Source: Porphyra umbilicalis (lineage: Eukaryota > Rhodophyta > Bangiophyceae > Bangiales > Bangiaceae). Taken from it: a stretch of 64,000 nucleotides of DNA. This document shows positions 44,102 to 55,118 of the stretch, in pieces. The stretch is taken from contig KV918776.1 of the NCBI GenBank assembly GCA_002049455.2, forward strand, positions 62,001 to 126,000. The letters are read 5' to 3'. Every line of letters begins with the position of its first letter. Position 1 is the stretch's first letter. The translations under genes and the position numbers were made by a program. The notes beneath the pieces are model-generated. The model did no database searches, was not told where the DNA came from, and saw only the letters and a list, made by a program, of their open reading frames with translations.

Positions 44102-47099
44102 TCAAGGCCCGAAAACCCTAAAAAAATCCACCCCACCCCCCCCGCCGCGCCCGGCTGCCGCGACGACCCAAGGGGTCAGGAACGGGGGCGGCGCCGCGGC
44201 GCCGCCCGTGGCGGCACCGCCGTCGGAAGCCGCGTCTTGCGGGACCGCCGGAGGCGGGTCGGCGGACGTGTGGGGCAGACCCGAGCGCGCGGCGCGGCGC
44301 AGGTACACGCGCAGCGTCTCGTGCGCGGCGTCCGCGGCGTCCCTTCAGGTGGGCTGGGGGTCTCCGGTCCAGTAGACTTGGACCCGGAGGGTGCCGTCGG
44401 GCAGCGTCGCGTGGTCCGCAATGCGGTCCACGGCGTACCGCTGGCCTTCGGCCTCCGACCCATGAAAGAAGCGCGCGCGCCGCAACGCGGGGTGTTGGGC
44501 AGGGGTGTCGGCGGCCGTGCCCGAGGCGCGGACGACGTGCGCGACGTTCTCACGGCGGTGCTCCCCGTCCACGTCCTGGAGGACAGTCGGGCCGTCCGTG
44601 GAGACCAGGCGATACGGTCCGCGTGCGACGTGTGTCAACGTGCCGCCGGCACCCTCCTCTCTGGCGTGGTCGCGCAGACACGCGCAGCCCTCCACGGTGA
44701 GATTCTCCGCGCGCAGCGCGAGGCGCTTGTTGTGGTCGCGCTTGTTGCGCCCCTGCGTCTCCTTGAGCGTTGACCGCATCTGCGAAATGAGCTGCACAAG
44801 GCGGGTTAGGAGGGCTGCTTGGGCCCGCTTCTCGGCGGCGGTGCCGTGCTGCGCCGTAATGGGGTACGCCCTGGACTTGGGGATGTCCTTAGATGCCCAG
44901 CTGGATACCCCCATGGGGTTGACCAGTGCCAGCGGGGCAACCCCCGTGCTACGGTGGGGGCAGCTGTTGTACACCAGCGTCAGGGCCCCAAGGAGTTGGT
45001 CCCAGGACAGCGGATGCTCCGCCTCTCAGTGGTTTAGGATCGTATGCATAGTGCGGTTGAACCGCTCCGTCTGCCCGTTCGTCTGCGGGTGTGACGGTGA
45101 CGTCACCTTAGGCTCGATGGAGAGCAGGTTGCAAACCTGGCCCCAGAAGTGGCTGTTGAACTGGGGTCCCCCGTCCGAGAGAAGCTGGTCCGGCGGACCA
45201 TAAGCGCTTACCCAGTAGTCCAGGACGTCCGAGGCGCCGTCCACGGCCGACGTACCGTCCATTGGGATGGCGCGCACCAGCTTGGTGAACCGGTCGGTGA
45301 TCACCAGGATGAACCGGTGGCCGGCAGCCGTCCGCTCGAGGGGCCTGTAGAGGTCCACAGTAATGTCCTGGAAGGGCACGGTGGCAAGGAACAGAGTGAG
45401 GGGCGAGCGCCGCGCCAGAGGGCGCACGCGCTGCCGGGCACAGCTGTCGCATTTCCTCACGTAGGAGACGACGTCGGCCGCCATCCCAACCCAGTAGTTG
45501 TACCGCCGCATCGCCGCATACATGCGGGACTCCCCGGGGTGCCCGGCGAGGGTCGCGTCGTGCTCCGGGTGGAGGACCTGCTCCTGCAAGGAGGTCGAAA
45601 CCACCACCTGGTGGGCGCCATCGGGCGCCGCGCGTCGCCGGAGGACCCCATCGGGGTCCTCGAAGAACGAAATGCGCCGCCCGTCGTGCACGGCCTTCAC
45701 GATCTCCTTGCAGCACCCGTCGCCCGCTTGGGCCGAGAGCACCGCGTCGCGGTTAATGCCACGGACCGTAGGGCCGCCAACGTAGTTGGCGGCGTCGAGC
45801 CCCCGGACCGTGTTGGCCCGCACGGCAAAGACGGGGACCGCGTCGTCGAACGCGGTCTCGTCTCAGGCCCCGGACTCCAGGCGGGAGATGCTGCCGGCCA
45901 TGTAGTGCGTCATCCCCGGCTTGTAGGCGACGTCGAACTCCAACTCGCTTGGGCAAAGGCGTCAGCGTGCCAGGCGGGGATTCCCCGAACTTTCGATGTT
46001 GAGGATCCACCGCAGGAAGTCGTAGTCCGTGCGCACGAGGAAACGGTCACCCTCGAGGTAGCGGCGGAGCTTGAGCGACGCCCAGACGACTGCCAGGCAC
46101 TCATTCTCCGTGCCCCCGTAGGGGAGCTCGTTCGTTGCCACCCGCCGGCTGATATACGCGACCAGCTGAAGCTGGCCGTCGTCTTGCTCTTGCAGCAGGG
46201 CGGCACCCACTTGCGTCCCGCAGGCGTCCACTTCGAGGACGTACTTCCGCCCGCGCCGCGGGAGTGCGAGGACCGGTGGGGTCTTGAGGGCCTCCTTGAG
46301 CCGGTCGAACGCCTGCTGCTGCAATGGCGTGGCGGGGGGCACTAGGACAGGGGCCGTGGACCCCCTGAGTTCCGTCAATGGCGCCGCCATCCGTGCGAAG
46401 TTCGGCACGAACCGGCGGAAGACGTTGCATATCCCCACGAAACTCCGTACTTGCGTGCGGGTCGTGGGGAAGCGCGCCTCGCGTAGGGCGCGCGTGTGCG
46501 CGTCCATCACGGCGAGCCGGCCCAGCTTGATTTCGTGCCCGAGGTATGCCACGGTCTTACGAAAGAACCGGCACTTGGGCAGGCGAAGTGTCATTTCCGC
46601 GTCGCGAAGAAGGCGCAGAAATCGGTCGACGAGGCCGACGTGTTCCCTCTCCGTCTTGGAGTACACGATGACATCGTCGAGGTAGATGAAGCAGCTTTGC
46701 CACTTCACCCCGGAGAGGATGATGTCCAGCGCCCGCTGGATCGTCGCCGAGGCGTTTGTTAGGCCGAACGGCATCCGTTTGTACTGGTACGCGCCCTCGT
46801 GGCACACGAAAGCCGTCTCCTCCCGATCTTCGGGCGCGCTGGCAAACTGCCAGTAGCCGGCGTTGCAATCCAACGTCGAGAAGATGGTCGCTTCGCCGAG
46901 GCTGTCGATGCACTCGTCCATCCTGGGCAGCGGGTACAAGTCCTTCTTGGTGACGACGTCCAGCAGTCGATAATCGACGCAGAAGCGGAGGGTGCCACCC
47001 TTCTTGGGGACGAGCACGACCGGGAAGCCCCATTCCGACGACGTCGGTTCGATGACGTCCGCCTCCAGCTGTCGCATGACCTCGGCCGTCTCAGCTTCC
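44102..47099 (-). pseudogene. Gypsy-Y copy A pol (RT-RNase H-integrase-chromodomain)
   Basis: RT starts truncated at the Copia-B edge (EVMRQLEADVIEPTSSEWGF), then VVLVPKKGGTLRFCVDYR, FSTLDCNAGYWQFA, FGLTNASATIQRAL, IYLDDVIVYSKTE. RNase H: LEVDACGTQVGAALLQ, LVRTDYDFLRWIL. TGA codons at 45962 (after NPRLAR) and 45863 (after ESGA) sit where Trp is expected or likely. Integrase: HPGESRMY...CDSCARQ, ITVDLYRPLE, LLSDGGPQF, NGQTERFNRT (all three acids kept), TGA at 45026. Chromodomain-like end VDRIADHATLPDGTLRVQVYWTGDPQPT followed by TGA at 44345, then a further conserved frame DAADAAHETLRVYLRR. RT and integrase active sites are intact, so the stops are the main defects. Confidence 0.88.
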
Positions 47100-47496
47100 T
47101 GTTGAGGCAGCCTCCCAAGCCCGCTCTGGTGAGTAGGAGTTACCACGGACTGCCTGGCTAGTTCCAGGAGTACTTATGCGGTCATCCACTTGTTTGGCTG
47201 TGCCATTGTCATGCATTGCTGTATGTGTGTGATGTAATTCCTTGCACTTGTATATTGAGGGCAGCTCCCTCTGGAGCTGAGCTAGGGGAGATTCTTGTGG
47301 GGTCATCGAGGGGCGTCGCGACTTGTGGGGTGGTGAGAGCAAGTACCTTCCAAGAGAGGGAGCACTGCGCTAGCGGGGGAGTGCGCCGGCAGAACGTGGC
47401 GAGAGAGGCATACGGAGGGTTTGAGAGCCTGCTAGCCTCGCGCCTCAGACCGCTCTCGAGTACAGCAACGCATCCACTCAACTGCCGCTCACTTCA
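47100..47496 (+). repeat. 5' LTR of Copia-B
   Basis: 397 bp, same length as 52558-52954 with few differences (for example CCCTCTGG against CTTTTTGG near the middle), so the insertion is fairly recent. Followed by C and the half-initiator-tRNA primer-binding site. Confidence 0.9.
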
Positions 47497-47655
47497 CGGG
47501 TTATGGGCCCAGCTGTCGCTGGTGGTAACCGTCGTCTTCCCTGCGGTCGCTGGTGAGACGACGTCCCTGGGATCGCGGTGTGTTCCGGCGTCGGGCGGGC
47601 GTGTTCTGCTCCCTACGTCGTTAGTGTGGCGCTGTGCGACGCCGAGGTTGTCAAC

Positions 47656-50600
47656 ATGGCAGACCACGGCCGCTAAGGCGGCCCGCGGTTTGCGCGGCTG
47701 GATGACGACTACAAGGTGTGGGCAGCGTATCAGCGTGCGCAGATCAAGAAGGAAAAGCTCTTGGCGGCGGTCGTGACGGACCGACCGGCATCTTTGTCCG
47801 ACGACAAGAAGTCCGACCCGGTGGTCGAAGCGTGGGACGCCATGAACGAGGCGGCGCTGGCGACCACTCAGATGTCGGTCAAGCCTGTGCACATCAACAC
47901 GGTCACGTCGGTGGACACGGCCAAAGAGGCGTGGGACGCGCTCAAGGTCATGTTCCAGGCGCGAGACAACGCGCAGCTGCTGCGGCTCATGGACGAGCTG
48001 AGCAGCCTCAAAAAGGGCGGCGACGAGAACATCATCAAGTTTGCGTCGCGCGCCAAGATGCTCCGGGACGAGCTCGCCATGCTCCGAAACCCGGTGGACG
48101 ACAACACGCTTGCGCTGCGTGTCCTGGCAGGGCTCCCGGCAGAGTACGGGATGCTCAGGACGGTCATGGAGAACAAGGACACCAAGCTTGTCATGTCGGA
48201 CGTGACAGCTAAGCTGCTGCAAGTGGAGCAGCGGAGCATTACCGTCGCCGCGTCGAAGCCTTCTGGCAGTGTCAAGTCACAAGCCTTTGCTGCAGCGGCG
48301 CACAAGAAGTCGTTTGACAAGAAGTCGGTCGTGTGCTTCTACTGCAACAAGGAAGGGCACATGCAGCGTGACTGCTACAAGAAGAAGGCGGACGAGGCCA
48401 AGGGCAAGGGCAAGCCCGGCGGTGTCCGGACAGCGGGAAGCGTGGCCGAGGTCACATTGGCCGACGGCGACAAGGTGCCCATCAAGGGGCACGGCCACGT
48501 CTCCATGGACGTTGGCAAGGGCAAAACCAAGACGCGCATGGTGCTCAAGGAGGCCATGCTCGTGCCGGACCTGACCAGCAACCTGCTCTCGGTTCGAGCG
48601 GTTGACCGCAATCGTGGTGCGGTAGTGTTTGTCGGAAACGCCTGTTACATCCTCAGCGACGGGGATGCTGTCCATTCGAGCGTAGTGCTCGAAAAGGCGT
48701 CCGTTGTCGGCAAGGTCAACGACCTGGAGCAGTACGTGCTCAAGGTCACGCCGGTCAAGGCTTCGGCGTTTGCGGCATCGACGCGCATCGCTTGGGAGGC
48801 GGAGCTGTGGCGTCGTCGGTTCAAGCACTTTGGGTTGGAGAACCTCAAGCGGGCGGCCACAATAGTTGTAGTGCTACGCCAGAGGCGTTGTACTCGTGGC
48901 TGTGGGCGCTGGTGCTTGGAAGCCGGGTGGTCGGTGGTGTGTCGCCTTTGTGGCGTGCCACTGCGGCGTGTGAGCGCCTGCGGCGCACGTGTCTGGGTGA
49001 GCTTGTCCGATTGTCCGGTGCTGACAGCGGGGCGTGTCAATCCAGATTGGGTAGTGTTATGCATTGGAGGGAATTATCTGCATCGTAGGTATTTGGCAGC
49101 GCGGGACCGGGCCAACTAGTGGCCCCGGTCCCCGCGCAGCGGTTTCCGCCCTTTAAGGACGAAGGGCGACGACGGTGGGAGGCACCGTCGTCGCCGGCAA
49201 GTAAACCGTGCCTGTTTGTCTTGGCGTTTCGGTCGGCCTGACTTCCTGGACCTCGAGTCCCATAGCGGGTGACGCACGAGCGGCTAGGACGGCCGGTACT
49301 TCCCTCCTCTCCGAGGTGATCGCGATTCATTGTACTACAATAGTCGACGGCATGCCGTCGTCAGCGGCAGACGCCAAGCGCATCATTGGCACGGCGTGTG
49401 TGCCGTGTGTGGACGGCAAGATGGTTCAGTCGCCCAGCCCCCGCTCGTCGACAGCGACAACCAAGTACGAACTGGTGCACACCGACATTGGTGGCCCACT
49501 CACTGAGTCGCTCGGTGGCTCCCTCTACTTTATGACGGCGCTGGAGGACTCAACGGGGTTCATCACGGCTACGTCTATTAAGACAAAGGGGATGGCGCCG
49601 AAGGTGCTCAAGACTCGCATCAAGCAGCTTGAGACGCTGACGGGCGTGGAAGTGAAGCGTGTCCGTCACGACGGTGCAAAGGATTACGTCACAAACGATC
49701 TGAAGGCGTGGTACGCGGATAAGGAAATCAAGTCTGAGATGACGACGCCGTACAAGTCGCAGCAGAATGGCAAGGCGGAGCGGGTGAACCGCACGCTGAT
49801 GGAGCGCGTGCGTGCTGCCCTGCTTGACGCCGGTGCGGAGGAAGAGCTGTGGGCCGAGGCGTTGGCCTCCGTCGTCCATGTCCTGAACCGATCTCCCAAG
49901 GCGGGGCTCGATGTGACGCCGCTCGAGGCGCTGACGGGTCGACGCCCCAACGTCGCGGGATTCCGCGTTTGGGGGAGACGGGCGTGGGCGCTCAAGCCGA
50001 AGAAGCAGCAGCGCAAGCTGGAGCCGAGGACCGACGTCGGCCGCTTTGTCGGCTACACTGTCGGTGGCAAGGCCTACCGCATCCTCGAGGACGAGACAAA
50101 CCAAGTCTTCGAGCGTCGAGACGTGCTGATGGAGGAGCACCCGGCGAAGGTCGAGACGTCAGCAGTCGGGTGAAGCGCTGGTCCCCGGCTGACTGCGGAA
50201 TATGACGGCGACAAGGACGGCGCCACGGAAGGGGCAATGGACATGCTCGACGCTGAACGCGGGCGAGAGGACGAGTACTCCCCCGACGACACCTCTGACA
50301 GCGACAACGAAGTCGGTCCTCCTTCCTTTGCTGGCGATAGCCAGGAGGAGGGCGAGGACGGCGTCGGTGGCTCGACACCCGCCGCTACTCAAGCACTTTC
50401 GGCCAGTGACAGCATCACACCGGGGCCTCGTCGCTCGAAGCGCAAGCCAGCTCCCGAGGTAACATGGTGGGAGAAGGAACCCAAGGCGTACTTGGCAAGC
50501 GGTAACGCTTCCGCGGCTGAGGCGGGCTGGGACTTGCAAAAGTTGCCTGCAAACAAGAAGGAGGCGCGCGCTCGTCCTGAATGGCCGCTATGGAAGCAGG

Positions 50601-51918
50601 CCATTAAGGAGGAGGTGGCGGCACACAAGCACCTTGGAACCTGGTCCAAGACCAAGGGGAACAACAAGAATCACAAGGCCATCAAGAAGCGATTCGTGTT
50701 CGACATCAAGCACGACGCGGAGGGCAAGCTCACGAGCTACAAGGCTCGACTCGTGGCCCAAGGGTTCAACCAGGTGCCCGGACGAGACTTTGACGAGACG
50801 TGGGCTCCGGTACCCAACGCGGCCACGACACGTGCTCTCTTTGCTGTGGCGGCAGCCATGGGCTGGAAGATTCACCATAAAGACGTCAAGACAGCCTTTC
50901 TTATCGCCAAGATGGACCAGGAGATGTACATCAAACTCCCCGACGGTGTCGAACCGGAGGGGCTGGAGGAGATGTGTGGGCTTAACCTGGCGCTCTACGG
51001 GACGAAGCAGGCGTGGCGGCTGTGGGGCATCAAGCTTGACAAAGAGCTCAAAGAGATGGGGGCGGTCCGGTCCAAGGTAGACCCGTGCCTCTATGAGTGG
51101 CACCACCCCGTGCACGGGTGCATCTTCATCCTCGTGTACGTCGACGACCTCATCGTCGCAGTCGAGAAGCTGACTGGGGTCGCGGCTGTCAAGCGCTCCG
51201 TGTCTGCCAAGTTTGAGGTGCGCGACATGGGAGAGGTGAAGGACTTTATCGGCATGAAGGTCATGCGCAACCGGGCGGCCAAGACTCTGACGTTGAGCAA
51301 CCCGGGGCACATTGCGACGCTGCTGGAGGCGTTCGGGATGGACAAGGCGACGCCAAACAAGACGCCGATGGCGTCGGGGGTCAAGCTGACCAAGACAGGG
51401 GGGGGCCTGCTGCCAGAGGGCAACCATAACGCCGAGTTGGTAGGCTTTCTCCTCTACCTGTCTACCACGACGAGGCCAGACATCGCCTGTGCCGTGGGGG
51501 TGCTGTCGCGCTTCATGTCCTGCCCTGAGGAGGACCACATGCGCGCGGCCAAAGGAGTTCTGCGCTACCTGTGCGGGATGACTCGCCTGAATGTGGTCTA
51601 CAGCGGCAGCGAGCCGCTGCAAGGAATTTTCGACGCCGACTGGGCCGGCGACATCGACGGTCGTCGGTCGACAACCGGTTTCGTCTTCACCTGCAATGGC
51701 GGGGCGATTGCGTTGGCAAGTAAGCGCCAGTCGACCGTGGCCACCTCGACGGCCCAGGCCGAGGACGTGGCCGCCGCAATGGCCACCAAGGTGGCGCTCT
51801 GGCTACGCAAGCTGCTGTCGGCTCTGGGCGTCGACGGTGGAGACGTCGCGATGGGAGAGGACAACCAGTCCTGCCTGGCGCTGGTCATCAACCCCAAGGC
51901 GACGGGGCGGACCAAGCG
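47656..51918 (+). pseudogene. Copia-B gag-pol, split by a solo LTR
   Basis: ATG at 47656 is followed by an in-frame TAA at 47674, then an open frame. Gag ~47700-48260; zinc knuckle CFYCNKEGHMQRDC at ~48340. The usual DSGA protease motif is missing: the knuckle leads straight to VTLADGDKVPIKGHG, so ~50 residues with the active site seem deleted. GAG-pre-integrase LWRRRFKHFGLENLKRAAT is cut by the LTR and resumes as DGMPSSAADAKRIIGTACVPC. Integrase core HTDIGGP, VRHDGAKDY, NGKAERVNRTL. TGA at 50171 separates integrase and RT in one frame. RT FDETWAPVPN, DVKTAFLIAKM, YVDDLIVAVEK. RNase H FDADWAGDIDGRRST; its last ~60 residues are replaced after RTKR at ~51918. Confidence 0.88.
48867..49339 (+). 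repeat. Solo LTR inside Copia-B
   Basis: 473 bp with TGTAGT...ACTACA ends and perfect 5-bp duplications ATAGT (48862-48866 and 49340-49344). Deleting 478 bp brings both halves of the Copia-B frame into register. A block near 49130-49270 matches the LTR at 26133-26733 in inverse orientation. No internal coding region remains, as after LTR-LTR recombination. Confidence 0.92.
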
Positions 51919-51979
51919 GGTTCGCGGTGGTCGCCCGAGTCAATTTTGGTGGAAGTCGATTTTGGTCGATTTTGGCCGG

Positions 51980-52420
51980 GAGCAGTAGGCCTACTGCTCA
52001 CACGGGTCGAGCCGATTTCCGGCCAAGTCGATGAGCCGCGTTTCCGCCCACACTTCGCGTCGATTTTTTGCGATTTTTGACCCGCATCTGCGGGCCTCCA
52101 GCTTCGGGCCAAGTCGGCCTGTCGGGCCCGAATCGATTTTGGTGCCAGTCAATTTTTTTAGTTAAATGTGGTATGGCACAGTAGGCCTACTACTCCCTCG
52201 GGTCGAGCCGAGTATCGGCCAAATCGATGAGCTGCGTTTACGCCCGCACTTTGACGGGCCGCCGATGCGCCGGATCGTCTCCGTTTGAGACGCGCCCGGC
52301 TGAGCAGTACTCGCCTCGACGTCTGCTTCACGTCGATGGTGATTTTGGCGATTTGGGAGGAGGTCGAATTTACATGGCCAAAATCGGCTCGACTCGCTGG
52401 GAGTTGTAGGCCTACTGCTC
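51980..52420. repeat. Palindrome-bearing repeat units in the Copia-B 3' region
   Basis: GAGCAGTAGGCCTACTGCTC (51980-51999) is a perfect 20-bp palindrome; AGTAGGCCTACT recurs at 52180 and GTAGGCCTAC at 52406, spaced ~200-225 bp. Each core is followed by related GGGTCGAGCCGA/GAGTCGATCCGA and CAAGTCGATGAG-like segments rich in TCGATTTTGG. This DNA replaces the RNase H tail. Origin unknown. Confidence 0.8.
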
Positions 52421-52557
52421 CAACCGAGTCGATCCGATTTCGGCGCAGTCGTTCAGATCGACTTGGCCGGTTTCTCGATCGCGGATGTTGGTGGAAGATC
52501 TCGCACTGGTGGCCGTGACGGAGCTTTCATGGCGCGGACTGAGGGGCGCTGGGGGAG

Positions 52558-52954
52558 TGTTGAGGCAGCCCCCCAAGCCCGCTCTGGTGAGTAGGAGTTA
52601 CCACGGACTGCCTGGCTAGTTCCAGGAGTACTTATGCGGTCATCCACTTGTTTGGCTGTGCCATTGTCATGCATTGCTGTATGTGTGTGATGTAACTACT
52701 TGCACTTGTATATTGAGGGCAGCTCCTTTTTGGAGCTGAGCTCGGGGAGATTCTTGTGGGGTCATCGAGGGGCGTCGCGATTTGTGGGGAGGTGAGAGCG
52801 TGTACCCTCCAAGAGAGGGAGCACTGCGCTGGCGGGGGAGTGCGCCGGCAGAACATGGCGAGAGAGGCAGACGGAGGGTTTAAGAGCCTGCTAGCCTCGC
52901 GCCCCAGACCGCTCTGGAGTAAAGCAACGCATCCAACCAACTACCGCTCACTTC
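52558..52954 (+). repeat. 3' LTR of Copia-B
   Basis: Preceded by the polypurine-like tract GGCGCTGGGGGAG. It ends CACTTCA, then runs at once into a truncated Copia-A LTR. Confidence 0.9.
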
Positions 52955-52957
52955 ACA

Positions 52958-53348
52958 GGGGACCACGGTGAAGTGGTTGAGTGGCTTGAGCTTGCGTGTG
53001 TGTGTGCGAGCATGCTTTGTTGGTTGTCCTAAGGTTCGCCCGCCTCTCCCAACCGAGAGCACTTCATAAATAGTCCCGACCGGCCCAAGTTCTCCCATCT
53101 CTCGCGCCCACACCGACGCCCACGCCCTCGCACCAAATCAAATCACTCGCCAAATCGAAAAACCGCCAGAGCAAAGCGAAGATCAAATCCAAAACATGCC
53201 AAAAGTAACGCCCAAAGATGACCCAACACGATTGCGTGCAACTTGACCACGTCTTGCACATGTACCATCTGCGGTCCCTTCAGGGTCCCCGACCATCATC
53301 CATCCGCGAAGAGTCAGTGGAGGCGGCGACGAGCATCAAAGTCCAACA
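52958..53348 (-). repeat. Truncated solo Copia-A LTR
   Basis: Matches Copia-A LTRs from GGGGACCACGGTGAAGTGG to AAGTCCAACA but lacks the first ~30 bp, exactly where the Copia-B 3' LTR ends. It therefore marks a junction between two element families. Confidence 0.88.
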
Positions 53349-53984
53349 GGCCCACTCGCTACGGAAGATGGCCCACGGGGTACGCCCTCCCGCGTGCAGG
53401 TCGTTCGCCGTATACGCGCGGACCCACAGAAGTTCCGCCACGCTGCCGTACGGGATTTCCACCCCGGACCACCATGCGGAAGTCGACAGGTACAAGCGCG
53501 AGTCGGTCGCCGCGTCACAACTCAAGAACCCCGCTTGATGCCAGACCACGAGGTGGCCGGTGAGCCCGCCCCGGAAGTGGTTGCAGAGTGTCGTTGACTG
53601 GACCGTCGTGGGTCCTTCCTATTCGGACGCCCCAATGAGCGGGGGAGACATCAAAATGTCGGGGAAGGGCGGCACGAACGGCGTGTCCGCGGGAGCGTCG
53701 TCCATGAAGCCGACGTAAAAACGACGGTGCCTCACCCCACGGCTACGCCGCACCACGGTGATCGACGAGGCTCGGTCGTCGAGGGACGGTACGAGGGCGT
53801 GCGGCATGGCGGCAATCTACTTGGCGAACGGGTTCGCGGGGCGCACCGAGTCGATGCCCCGGAACGTCGCGTGGGCTACCGTGTCCGCTACGCCCATGCA
53901 GGCTTTCTCGCGCTCCCACGCCGGCTCCCGAATCGATGGGTCGGAAAACACTGGTAGGGGGCCCACGGCGGTTGAGGATGTCAT
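53349..53984 (-). pseudogene. Unknown retroelement-like ORF, cut by Copia-A LTR
   Basis: From ATG at 53984 one frame runs 212 codons with only two TAG stops (53817, 53619): MTSSTAVGPLPVFSDPSIRE, MGVADTVAHATFRGIDSV, ALVPSLDDRASSITVVRRSR, RFYVGFMDDAPADTPFVPPF, CNHFRGGLTGHLVVWHQAGF, LYLSTSAWWSGVEIPYG, LLWVRAYTANDLHAGGRTPW. It stops where the LTR fragment starts. The WW-containing stretch faintly recalls the element X ORF (TPSWWSAMEV). No family recognised; a Gag-like protein of another element is possible. Confidence 0.45.
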
Positions 53985-54774
53985 CTCATCTCCTTGTCGG
54001 CCATTGCGGAGGACGACGCAGACGCGAACATCTTGTGGTCGGGCGGCCGCCGGGTACTCCGTTCGATGAGGGTGGTGGGGGCAACTGCGTGGTGGATGAG
54101 AAGGGGGGGGTCAACGCCGAGGGCCGACACAAGCAAGAAACAAGAAGCGACGGGCACCACGGGGGGGGCGTGGCCTTCTCGTCGTGAGGTGGGAGAAGGA
54201 TCGAGTCTGCGAGCAACGCTTCGAGACCAGCGCGGATGAATGACGTTGCAGGGTGGTGTGGAGGAGCCGCGAAGTTGCACTTGGTGGGGGGGTCAGACCG
54301 GGGTGTGCGCGTGGACCCACGGGGGGGGGGTGGGGCCCGCGTGCGTCACTGGGGGTTTCGGTTCCGCGGGACACCGGCGTGGGCCGTACCACATACCAAT
54401 CGGGCGCGAAGTGGGCCCGATCCAGTCCGCCGACCGACCTGGAAAACCCCTCTGGGGAGAGGATCGGGGTAGGGGGGAGGGTGGCGGTTGTGGCCGGCAC
54501 ACGGCCAGGGTGCCGGGCCAGACCCCCCTCCCCATGGCTCGTCGCGAGTCGGGCAGGGACGCCAATTCACGCGACCAGGGAGCTCTGCGGCGCTCGTGGA
54601 TCCCCCAGTTGGAAGGGACGTGGCCCCTGAGCTGTCGAGAGTACACCCTTAAGGGCCGTCCCAAAATATCCCGATCCGGGGCAGCAAGGGAATATTCTGT
54701 CCGGATCTCTGGGAGATCAGGTTCGGTCGATGGCGAGGCTTTTCCCGTGTTGTTTTCCCAGCCCCCCTGCTACT
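53985..54774. other. G-rich gene-free stretch
   Basis: Contains runs of G (54309-54331) and GC-rich sequence open on both strands. It lies upstream of the minus-strand ORF start at 53984 and could be its leader or LTR, but no terminal repeats can be shown. Confidence 0.35.
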
Positions 54775-55083
54775 TGTTTAAACTTTTTGATTTGGAGGGA
54801 TATATCTGCTCGGCGCATTTCCGGCGGCTACTTTGGCCGCCGGAGTTCGGGTTGGAAAGTGGTTTATTGACAGCGGGGATGCCGTTCCTGTCGCCGTTGA
54901 ATGAGACCAATTGTGCTTTGGACTACGATTCCCCATTTGGCTTTGCCGTGATCGTGTGCTCCCGTTAGGGGAAGGCTGGTCTGTGGGTCCTTTTCCGTGG
55001 CAGTTCCTTCGACGGTCCGAGCTGATCAAGAGGTCTTTTCGGCAAGACGACGAACCAACGTGATGGTGCCTCGAGCAGCTACA
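54775..55083 (+). repeat. LTR-like repeat C, copy 1
   Basis: Related to 58797-59037: TCGGCGCATTT, CTTTGGCCGCCGG, GGCAGTTCCTT, GCTGATCAAGAGGTCT, and both end CTACA. The second copy is followed by a Gag-like gene, so the repeat is probably the 3' part of a gypsy LTR. Here it is followed by the zinc-finger ORF instead. Confidence 0.65.
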
Positions 55084-55118
55084 TTACAGCTGATTCTGTT
55101 TGGGCAGGGGGCCGCGCG

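Larger units (their letters stand above)
47100..52954 (+). mobile_element. Copia-B LTR retrotransposon
   Basis: Two 397-bp LTRs starting TGTTGAGGCAGCC and ending CACTTCA, and a primer-binding site GGGTTATGGGCCCAGC at ~47498. Gag, integrase, RT, RNase H order. Holds a solo LTR at 48867-49339 and foreign repeat DNA at ~51919-52557. Flanks CTTCC (left) and CAGGG (right) do not match, so one end was rearranged. It cuts off Gypsy-Y at its left side. Confidence 0.93.

Noticed and set aside
45149..46345. 398-codon plus-strand frame opposite Gypsy-Y integrase and RT
   Set aside because: Antisense shadow of a clear pol gene with catalytic motifs on the minus strand.
50588..51622. 344-codon minus-strand frame opposite Copia-B RT
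   Set aside because: Shadow of the plus-strand RT with its YVDD box; Arg/His-rich translation.
47716..52000. Complete switch of the organism to a non-standard code, stated as fact
   Set aside because: The same decayed elements also contain TAG and TAA stops and one TGA aligned with Tyr; the data allow ordinary decay, so it is kept only as a hypothesis.
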